A model generated the notes under the pieces. It was not told the DNA's origin. It made no database searches and saw nothing but the letters and a program-made list of their open reading frames with translations. Of a stretch of 64,000 nt of DNA, positions 23,369-32,877 are shown piece by piece. The DNA is from Parietaria judaica (taxonomy: Eukaryota > Streptophyta > Magnoliopsida > Rosales > Urticaceae), in assembly GCA_954871525.1 (NCBI GenBank), contig OX940871.1, positions 23,348,586 through 23,412,585 on the forward strand, written 5' to 3'. Position numbers and translations under genes: made by a program. The stretch's first letter is position 1. Every line of letters starts with the position of its first letter.

Positions 23369-25385
23369 ATGACTGAGAAACATCTGGAAGACTTGAGGAA
23401 ACACTATGTGGACTGCGATCCTTGCCATATCCGTCTTCCTCGCTCCGGCGAGCTTGCCGACGAGCCCCCAGAAGGATACATCGCTCTCTACGAGCACTTC
23501 TTCCGGTTGGTAGAGTTGCATCTCCCGTTGCCTCATCTTATCATCTCTTTCCTCCACGCTTTCAATGTGCCGATCACTCAGGTTAGTCCCAATTCTATTC
23601 GCCTCCTCCTCTGCACCATGGCGAACGCTCTTATACAGAAAGTGGTCATCACCTTGGAGGACTTGATGCGGCTCTTCAAGTGGTCGAAGAATCCGAAGAA
23701 TGTGGGTCGACTCTTCCTCTCGCATGTCGTGAGTCCTCACATCATCGCGAACACACCCAACAATGAATTTGGGTGGGAGAACATGTACTTCTTCGCGATG
23801 GTGGACCGCTTCACCTTCGGGCCGCATTTCGATGCGCTACCTACTGAGTGGATCGTCGACCAGGAGCTACCCAAGTTCAGGCCCGTCGCCAATAAAGAAG
23901 ATGACGAGCCCTTCGCTAAGGTCGTCCAGGCTCTCCTGGACAACCCTCGTTGAAACTGGGCGGAGGATTTCGTCGGTACCCGCGTCAAGGATTCCGAACT
24001 CAATCAGCTCTGCCACATCGTGGGTAAACCCCCTAAGAGTTTGTGGCCAGTGGGGTTTCGTCTTGAGGAGGTAAAAGATAGCTCTTCGTCCCCTGTCGCC
24101 CGAAGAGCTCCCAAGCCGAAGAAGAGGTCCTAATCGGCTTCCCGCGGTTCAAAGGACTCTCGACAACATCAAGGCCAAGATCCAGGAAAAGGCCAAGATC
24201 CAGGACAAGGAATGGGTCCTTCCGAACCTCAAAGGGATCTGTCGAAAGCAGGTTACCTTGGTCTCGTGCCTCAAACCGGGGCTAATAGGTTTATATCAAG
24301 CGATAGACCTCCGCCCGGGAAAGTTGGTGTTGAGCGTCGGTCGAAAAACAAGCATGACGCCGATGCTCCTTGCTCGTCCGGAGATCAGCGCTCTTCGGGA
24401 GTATCTCGTCCTCGCGAGGCTTCTCATCCTTCGGGAGATCGTCGTCAGTCGGAGAATCACACTTCTTCGCGGGAATTTTCTCGCGATAAGGCTGCTCCGA
24501 AGAGGCAAGCGTCCGAAAAGACGCGCGACGCCCCTCCTCCGAAGAAAACCAAGGCCTCCGATCCTTCTTGTTTCAACTCCGCCGGCCACGGCCGATCAAG
24601 CCGTCGAAACGACCGGTGGAGACCTGCGTCCCTCCCCATCTTCACGGGAGAGGTATCGCTTTGACGATGACTTCGTCGACTTGGTGTCGACACTAGCCCT
24701 CTCGGCTCCTGAGGTATTTTCTCATCATTTTCTTCCTTTCCTTTGTGAGTACAGCCTTGCTGATGTCTAACAACTCTCGTGATTTTAGGCTCCGACTTGT
24801 GCCGATGTGCCTCCTCCTTCAGAGGTTCTTCCTGAGGCGTCCCTCGACCCTGTCGTGGAGAGTGCTTCAGACGTCGTCCCTCCGGCCAGCGAGGAACCTA
24901 CGGCACCCGACGAGGCGCTCGGGCCTGCCGACGCGCTTCTTGCCCTGAAGCCTGTTGGACAATCGGGGGCTCCGGAGGAGATTCGTCCTCTCCTCGACGA
25001 GGCTCGGGTCGAAGAGTGCTCCGAAGAAGTGGATAACCCTCTTCTGGACGTCTCTCTTCCTGACACTTCCGCTTCTCTCGAAGTGCCTCAGGCGGGACGC
25101 TCGTCGGAGCCAGCTGATGGCACCGGCCCCTCCGGGGCTTCTTCTTCACTTCCCCCCTGCGTTCTTGCTGGCCCTCAGATGGCTCTTCCTCTGCCGACTT
25201 CCTCTTCGCTCCCTGATTTAGGGGCAGGAGCCTTCGCTCGTCTCGCTCTGGAGCGTTTCCCGGTTGTTCCTACTCCGAATTCCTCGTCCGAGGAGTGGGA
25301 AAGGTACTCTGTTCGGGTTCTTCGGGATCTGTTTTGGCTTAACATGTACCAGGGCTCATGGCAGGCTAACCTGCAATACCAGAGT
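23369..25385 (+). pseudogene. Antisense accessory gene (PF04195-like) of the second Tat-type element
   Basis: ATG at 23369 starts MTEKHLEDLRKHYVDCD, followed by a PF04195-like domain up to residue ~190 (LPHLIISFLHAFNVPITQVSPN in part, WENMYFFAMVDRF, PTEWIVDQ). A TGA at 23951-23953 interrupts it; the same frame goes on with NWAEDFVGTRVKD and VGKPPKSLWPVGF. A charged, Ser/Arg/Lys-rich middle follows, then an 82%-like GT-AG intron at 24714-24788 (GAG|GTATTT...GATTTTAG|GCT). A Pro/Glu/Ala-rich exon ends ERYSVRVLRDLFWLNMY, where the element breaks off near 25385. The gene runs opposite to the element. The protein's role is unknown. The stop and the truncation make this copy non-functional. Confidence 0.7.
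24714..24788 (+). other. Probable intron in the antisense gene
   Basis: 75 bp with donor GTATTTTC and acceptor TGATTTTAG, T-rich inside. Both sides encode acidic/Pro-rich sequence in joinable frames (...LSAPE and APTCADVPPP...). Confidence 0.5.
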
Positions 25386-25504
25386 AGAGGAAAATAGTAG
25401 AGGGAATATATGGACGTCCCTCTAAGAGAATGTGTGAGTAAGGGAAAAAGGCTAGCTTCAAAGAAAAGGGTCGTCCTGGAGCAAAGCTCGCGGCAAGAGC
25501 TTAC

Positions 25505-25554
25505 GTGAGGTCCATGATCTTGATGAAGACGGTGAGGCGGCTCCGAATCGACAT
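25505..25554 (-). CDS. Possible first exon of an unidentified host gene, cut by the retroelement
   Basis: The minus strand reads ATG at 25554, then MSIRSRLTVFIKIMDL, ending CTCAC with a good donor GTAAGCTC at 25504. Upstream on the same strand are an untranslated-leader-like stretch with GAGA/CTCT runs and a TATA box (TATAAATA) at 25692-25699. Further up is GGCCC/AGCCCAAT-type promoter sequence (TGGGCTTTGACTTAGG, AGCCCAAG) at 25800-25925. The next exon would lie below 25500, but the Tat-type element occupies 22074-25385. The gene is either broken or has its later exons beyond the insertion; none was recognised. The peptide matches no family I know. It could also be a chance open frame. Confidence 0.3.
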
Positions 25555-25691
25555 GGTGACGCCGAGTCGGCTTATTCTTAGCGGCGGCGAAGCATCCCCG
25601 CAACCTGGGAGATAATTCTCATAGAGAGAATGACAAATTATAGAGAGAATGAAGATGTGAAAATGGTGTGGAAATCGTGAATTACGTGTGC

Positions 25692-25699
25692 TATTTATA
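25692..25699 (-). promoter_or_regulatory. TATA box upstream of the 25554 exon
   Basis: The minus strand reads CCTATAAATAGCACACG, a strong plant TATA context, about 140 bp before the ATG. This is the main reason for suspecting a real promoter here. Confidence 0.45.
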
Positions 25700-25929
25700 G
25701 GTGAAAAAGTTAGGCTTTTTTCTCTTTTATTTTTGGCTTAAGTACTAATGACAATTAGTGATATTTAATTCTCCTTTTTTTTTTTGAGGAAATATTTAAT
25801 TCTCCTTTAATGCATCATCTTTTGGGCTAAAACTCCCGGTCTTTACCCAATGGGCTTTGACTTAGGCTAAGAGTCTTGCCTTTTGTCTTTGGGTCTTGAC
25901 TAATGTTCATGGAGCCCAAGTTTTTTGAG

Positions 25930-25968
25930 TTTATGAAAAAATACGCATAACTTATGAAACTTTTATTG

Positions 25969-26007
<39 letters not shown>

Positions 26008-26792
26008 TATTTGACAAAAAAATTAAGCGAAGCATATAAACTTATTGTTGAACGCAAGTTCATGAACCTAGTTTAACGTTTCCTTAATTATTATTATTAT
26101 TATTATTTAAGAGAACCTATCCCATAATAGAATGTATCGATTTTTGTATTCTTTGTTTACTGGTTCGTTCGTTGTATATGAGTTGGCAAGTAATAATAAA
26201 GAATACATAGATTATTTGATGATCAAGATTTAAGAGAAATCAAGAGCAATGAAATAAAAATGAATCACTTTTTTATTAATTAATTAGTATCGGAGCTACA
26301 TTTGACCGTTTTAAAGAATAGTACACAAAATGAGAGATAAAAGTACTACAAAAAAAAAAAAAAAGAGGTCATGCTAAAATGGGGCCATTTTAATTGATTA
26401 GGCTTAAACAAATGTAGATGCAATTACAACTTCGATTTTCATTTTCTGCATATAGTTCTGAAGCGGGGAACATTTTTTCAAAGTAAAATTAAATTTTATT
26501 TTTATTTTTACAAACAAGTATTTGAAACTTGTTTGAAACTTTATCAATTGTGATTGGTTGCTAGTTTGAAACTTTAACGTAAGTCGTATTGATTATGAAT
26601 GTTAAGAAAATTGAATTCAAACACTACGTTTCAAATTGATTGCAACTCGTTGTTAAACGCTACATAATTGATTGTCAATTAATTTCTTATCTTTTTTCCT
26701 CCTCGTCTATAAATAACGGTGACCTTGAATCCTTGATTATTTTCGATAAATAACCATTTCTATTGCTTTAAATAAAAACTCTATTTATTTTT
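25930..26792. other. AT-rich intergenic DNA with microsatellites
   Basis: (TA)n at about 25974-26004 and (ATT)n at 26089-26108. TTTGAAACTT and related words recur at 26520-26630. No gene is seen. Confidence 0.5.
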
Positions 26793-26797
26793 TTTAC

Positions 26798-27068
26798 TGT
26801 TGGTCCACATTGAGCCCCACTGCCACGTCTTCACTCCGGGCAGTCAAAATGTTGACCAAAGTCAATACTATGACCAGAACTGTAAATGAAAACTTGTTGA
26901 ACCCTAATCGAATAGAAAAGCGAGTTTTCTGTTCTCGTCGTTCGTGAATTACACTACAAGTCGTTTGTTGCTTACCTCGTACCCTGTCGTGTGTCTTGTT
27001 CGGTTTCGTGTCGATTGGGCCAAAGTTTTGGGCCTGAACTAAGTCTTGAAGTGGGTTTAATCCCAACA
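26798..27068. mobile_element. Short solo LTR (TRIM-sized)
   Basis: It begins TGTTGGTCCACATTGAGCCCC and ends GGTTTAATCCCAACA, with a perfect 5-bp target duplication TTTAC at 26793-26797 and 27069-27073. It is 271 bp long with no coding content. The size and ends fit a solo LTR of a TRIM or a small Copia/gypsy LTR. The orientation cannot be fixed without the parent element. Confidence 0.75.
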
Positions 27069-27073
27069 TTTAC

Positions 27074-27632
27074 TTTCTTTTAATTTTTACTCTGCAAATT
27101 TAAACTTTCATAAGTTTCTCAGTATTGTTTTCTTTCATGTCATAAAAAAGAAAGTTTCAGTTTGCCGTTAAAGTTTAAAGTACTATAAAGTTCGTGATCG
27201 TCTACTATATACCTATACAAAAGTTATCGCCTAAAAAAAGACGAACTTGTATTAAACAATTATCGGTATCCCCTCGAAATTAGATCTTCGAGCGATTCGG
27301 GACTCTTAAACGAAGCTTGTTATTGAGAAGACAATAGAAAAATGAAAGATGAGGACTTGTTATATATATGGATGGATGGTGACGTTTCATAAATGTCCCG
27401 TGAAGCCACTGAACAAGTCTACCACATTATTTAAGCTTTGTCCCTCCAAAACAAAGCATTATCACGTATGCACATGCCAACACTGCCCCACACAACTGCA
27501 CTGTTGCTCAATAGTTGCCAACCCTTCACATCTTTATCTCCAACTATTCTTAATCACCTCTTTATAATATGAGATTCACACATTTGAGCAATTATTGAGA
27601 ATATAAATACATACATATATATATATATATAT
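27074..27632. other. Intergenic DNA, no gene seen
   Basis: AT-rich, ending in a (AT)n run at 27612-27632 next to the hAT-like element. A short open frame at 27349 has no recognisable similarity. Confidence 0.45.
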
Positions 27633-28720
27633 CCTGTTCATTCGGGCGGGCCCCACGGGCCTCAGCCCAGCCCGCCCGAGCCCGAGTTTTGTGGCAGGCC
27701 GCGGGCCCCGCGCCCGAGTTGCTTTGCGGGCTGCCCGATCCGAGCCCGTGGGTATAATTCGGGCTGCCCGGCCCACCACATTTATTTTATTTATTTTTTA
27801 AATTGTTAAATGTAATTTGGAGCTCATAAATGCACAATATTGTGTGGTAGTTAGATAAGAGAGTAATTTTGCTTTGGTAAGGTATTTTTTGTGCAGTTTG
27901 GTTTTGGTCTTTGTACAGTTTCATTTAATTTAATCACTATATTAGTGTTCAAACATTAAATCATTATAATTGAAATGTATTATAATTTATAATATAACCT
28001 TAGAACCTGTAGGCTGTAATTAATTCTATGAATGTTATAAACTGTAAGTAATTATATTATGTATATATATGTTATAATTATTAATTATAATCTGTAACTA
28101 ATATAAAACATATAATATTGTAAGTAATTATAGCATATAACCCGTAACCTCTTTATCTAAGACATGTAGATAATGAAAAATAATAATTATATTACTTGAT
28201 AAAGTCGTAACCAAAATGATGAGGTATTTATAGATAAAAATGAGTAAATTAATTAATTATCATTTTTTTAAAAATAATTTTGGTAAATATAACAGTTTTA
28301 ATTAATTTATTACTTTCTTAAATTTTTATTTTTATTTTTTGGAGGCTAAACTAGCCGTTATTAGCACTAAAATAGCAAAATAGTCGTTATTAGTGTACTT
28401 ATGGTTCTCATACCTACCTATTTTATCAATTAGTGTCAACCCCCTTCAATGAGTTGGTACTTTTTCCATGCCGCCTTTGAAAATTCTCTTAGCCATTTGA
28501 TTTGCAGGCACTTAAATAATCCAACGGTCAACATGCTTTAAAAAAAAAAAAAAAACATTGCAGCCTGTGGGCCCGCCAGCATCTCGGGCTGCGGGCGGGG
28601 CAGATTTACTCGGACCACGGGCCGGGCTGACCCGAGCCACCTCGGGCTTCACTACCCGCGGGACCCGTCAAGGACTGACAGGCGGCAGGCTACCCGTGAG
28701 TCCGCGCCCGTTTGAACAGG
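27633..28720. mobile_element. Non-autonomous hAT-like element with GC-rich ends
   Basis: The left end reads CCTGTTCATTCGGGCGG; the reverse complement of the right end reads CCTGTTCAAACGGGCGC. Both ends carry ~140-160 bp packed with GGGC/GCCC words (27645-27775, 28560-28710), around an AT-rich core of about 780 bp. Such GC-rich subterminal repeats next to a short TIR are typical of some plant hAT (Ac-like) families. The 8-bp flanks do not match clearly, the left one being inside an AT microsatellite. A smaller GGGCGGGTACCCCCACGGG patch at 28755-28800 may be a related fragment. Confidence 0.55.
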
Positions 28721-29014
28721 ACTATATGGATTTAATAAGTTTGTGATAGCCAAACGGGGCGGGTACCCCCACGGGTCGCCCTGCTTGTCCCGCAGTTTTG
28801 TTTAAGTTTAACTTGGCACGAGTTGCTTGTCTCTCCATTTTTGGGTGGACTAAACATTTCCGCAATTTATATTTTTAATTAATTTTATTACGATGTTAAC
28901 TTTTAAGCAAATTAATATCATTATTCTAGTAGGTGAGCAAACCGGCTGATGTAGATTGGCGGATAAAGAACGAGAACTTTTTTAGTTTTGTAAGCATTCA
29001 TTCATTTCAAACCA

Positions 29015-29600
29015 CTAGTAGATGGACCGCGCGTTGCGCGGTTGTACGGATTTTTTTTTTATAAACTTAATAAAATTACTAAACAAAGTTAGTCAAACTT
29101 AATAAAAAATACTAAACAATGTTGGTCTTGAGACGCTATATTGTTTCTATTCTCTAAAAAGCTTGCAAATTGAACACATTGATCAATAAAAATTATTGTT
29201 AAATGTTGTTAAGACACAATTCTTTAGATAAAGCAAAAAATAAGTTTTTGATACACTGTTTTCAAAAGAGCACGATAAAAAATAACTCTTTTTGGATACA
29301 CAACTCTTTTTGGAAATCCCCTATTCTTCTTCTCTAATGCGTCATTAAATATTGCAAGCCAAGAGTTTATACGTTGTCAAAACTGTTAATATGTCAAGAT
29401 TGAATGGATATCAATAAGTGTCATTAAGATTAAGAGAGTTAATTTTTTTTAGAGAAAAAGTCAGAATCCTTTAACTCTATTGCACTATAAAAAAGCAAAA
29501 TTTGTAAGGAAAAAAAAAAAAAACTCAATCATTTTATTTTATTGTGACATGTCACTTGTGAGTTCCTCCTTTTATATATATATATATATATATATTATAT
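29015..29600 (-). mobile_element. Helitron, minus orientation; 3' end clear, 5' end approximate
   Basis: On the minus strand a perfect hairpin ACCGCGC-AAC-GCGCGGT (29042-29026) is followed after ~7 bases by CTAG (29018-29015) and then T. This is the canonical Helitron 3' end with insertion before T. A Helitron 5'-type sequence (minus strand: TATAAAAGGAGGAACTCACAAGTG) lies at about 29545-29580 next to a TA run. The exact first base cannot be fixed. A second, very similar 5'-type sequence at 32223-32260 leaves open a longer element. No Rep/helicase coding is present. Confidence 0.6.
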
Positions 29601-32600
29601 ATTATGAATGATCATATTATGAATGATCATAATTAAAATATTATGTGTAAAAAATAAATATTATGTGTAAATTTTTTATTGATTTTTTTTTATAATTTTA
29701 AATCGATAACTACATTACATACAATTTTTGTAACCAAATATAATACAAAGTTTAAAAAAATGGCATATGTTTTTCAACATCTTATATACAATATTATTAT
29801 CAATAATGTATCAATTTTTTTTAAAACCTTTCCATGCATGACGAATGATTTCGACTTGCATTCATATTTGCTCACATGGATGTTTTTATTAAGCACTTAT
29901 GCTGGAAAAAAAAAATCCTATCGTGTAAATTTTGATAAAATATAGAAAGAAAAGATTTTTTAAATTGTATAGTATAGTAAAAAGATTTTCGTACGCAACA
30001 AACTTATTAATTACTTACTTTTTTGGATAGTGTAAAGTCTCTATGAAATATATGTAACTATCTTAACTTTACTTTTATTTAATAGTAAGAGTTATTGAGA
30101 GAGAAATAAACAAAATGATATAAAATAGTATTAACCCTTCAAATAAAATTTATTATATATAATTTCTCATCTAAAATCTAAACAAAAACAAAACAGAATA
30201 CTAAATAGCGAAGTCAATATTTTATACTAAATATACACATCTAAACTATATCCGATCAAGAAAACATAGCTCCTTGATTAACAAAAAATATGATTCTTTA
30301 TATTTATGACCGAAACTAATAGTTGTAGATATAGCTAGGAATAACCATTGAGATATATGGTTTGTAAGATCTTAATCATGAAACTCATTCTTCATTAGTA
30401 TCCCGAGAACTTTCCTGCTCAAGAAAAGATAAACACAATTAGAAGGTATTCTCAAATTTAAAAAATAAAGAAGCGATATTAAAGAGAAAAAGTGATTTTA
30501 TTTATCGTTGGTATTGTAATAACAAACGGCTCAAGAACAGTAAATCACAGTAAATATTCAAAAATAGAGAGAAAAAGAGCTATTGAGGTTGTATAATTTT
30601 ATGATAAAATAGAAAGAGAGAGAAAGAGATATGAGTGATATGAGATTGTACCATCGTTCATATTCCATGAACAATCTGCACAAGAAAAGTTAAACACAGT
30701 AAATATTCAAAATAGAGAGAAAAAAAGAAGCTGTTGAGGTTTTATCATTTTGTGATAGAATAGAGAGAGAGAAAATATAGATTAAGATTGTACCATTTTG
30801 TGATGTATTTCATCTTACAAAATCTCTATTTATAGGCTAATGACAATCCAAATGAAAAGACATACCTTTAATTTGTATTTATTTATATAATTGAATCTAG
30901 ACATTAAAATATGGAAACCAAAACCGTAGACATAAATTTTTGGAATATACACACTAAAGGTCATCAAAATGATTGAATCACTATCTCATTAATCTTCTAC
31001 ATTAATTTACTTAAACCTTAATGGTTTTATATTATAATTACATGGTGCATGAATTTAAGAGTTAAAAAAATTAAAATTCTAAGAAATTAGAAAATCTCAA
31101 TACTTTGATTCTATGACTTGAAAGAAATCCTAAATTCTTACAAAACTTGAATTTTCAATACCTTATCACAACTTTTATAATAATATATAGATAGAGTGCA
31201 CTCCATTTGAAAGGTTATACGTTTAATATTAAGGATGCATGAATGCATGCAATTACACATATTGTTGGATCAATGCATGAAAAAGATGACTTGCATTTGA
31301 AAGGTTATACGTTTAAAGTTAAAAAAAAAAAATGCATGAATGCATGCAATTACACATACGATTTATTGTTTGATTAATGCATGAAAAAGATGACTCTTGA
31401 TCCTTATAGTGAGCAATAAGTAACAAAAAAAAAATCTAAGAAAAAAGAAAATCTCAATGTGTTGATTCTATGACATGAAAGAACTTCTAAGTTCTCTAAA
31501 AAATTGAATTCCCAATACATTCACTACAACTTGCCAATATAAATACAAATAAATAAATTTAGTCATAAGTAGGACAAATCAAAAGTCTAACTATTAATCT
31601 ATAGAAAAAAGATCAAAGGTCATCCAATTAATGATCATAATATTCATTAAAAAATTAATTCTCTAAAAAACTAAAATTTTCACCTTTTATTACAAAAATA
31701 TCCACAAACTTGAAAAAACATCCATACATTGATTTCATTTTTCTATCAGTCTTTCATCCATGAGAAAAAAAAAGAAAAAAAAAATGAAAAGAAATCTTAA
31801 TACATTGATAATTTTGTGACACATCATTATATATATAATACATGTAATACTTTTTAAGTGTGTTTTTCTATGGAAAGTATAAAACGTGTAGAAAAATTGA
31901 GGCATATACGATTTAAAATAAAAACAAAGTATGAAACATATAAATAAATGAAACATATAAAAATATGAATGCAGGGCATAATCAATGTTTTGTTCATTTA
32001 ATATTACGTTTTGTTCATCCATGCATTTTAATATACAATTTATAAACTCATAAAATCTATATATATTAAATGGGATATTAATTGCTCAAAATATTATTTA
32101 GAATTAAATAAATAGAAACTCTAAAAAAATTAGGATGTGAGAATAACTTGATCTCCTTGAACTATACCATCTTGAAGCTCTTAGAAAAAACAAATTGTGA
32201 ATGCTTTTATACTACTTTGCCACATCACTTGTGAGTTCTTCCTTTTAATATATATAAATTTATGTTCAAAACCTAAATAGGAAGCTAAACAGTAAATGAC
32301 AATGTCATAAATCTCGTAATCAAATAAACTAACAATGATAACATAATATTCGGAATCAAATAGCATAATATACAAAAATAAAGGCTTGAAATCGGGTAAC
32401 TAAATGTCGAAATCTTTGTTATTTTCTTCCAAGAATATCAACATCACCCGCCCGCCAAATTTAGTAGACGCAGCAGCCCGCAAGGGCCTTCCCCGCGCCG
32501 GCCCATCTGGCATTCAAATTGGATCTTCACAAATTTTCATCAAATATCACAATAAAAGCTACCTTAGCTGCAAAGAGAGCAACGGTCTTAAAATAATTAT

Positions 32601-32877
32601 ATAAATGTAATGGACGAGAAACAGCGTCGTATTTAAGTTTTGCAACGTACTGAAATAAATACACATAAATGTGAAGGAAGTTTTCAACTTATAATAAATT
32701 TATAAACAAAAAACAAAAAAAAAAAACCCTTAAAGCTATTCTTAGAAATGAATTGATATAAATGCACATAAATCTGAAAGCTTTTTCTACTGAAGTTTAG
32801 GAAATAACAATAAGTACAATAAAGAACACTACACAATGCCAAGCCTATTATTTTGTCTAGGGCAACATCTAATTTAG
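29601..32877. other. Long AT-rich, repeat-bearing intergenic region
   Basis: No gene was found. Notable contents are a ~150-bp spaced direct repeat (CACAGTAAATATTCAAAA at 30546 and 30695, each ending GATTGTACCAT) and a 90-bp tandem pair (31204 and 31294). There is also a Helitron 5'-like sequence on the minus strand at 32223-32260, and a GC-richer patch with CCCGCCCGCC and CCGCGCCGGCCC at 32448-32505 like the hAT end at 27633. Confidence 0.5.
31204..31394. repeat. Tandem direct repeat, two copies of ~90-100 bp
   Basis: Each copy starts CATTTGAAAGGTTATACGTT, carries ATGCATGAATGCATGCAATT and ends CATGAAAAAGATGACT. Differences are few, including a longer A run in copy 2. Each copy holds clustered CATGCA words. 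Confidence 0.8.
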
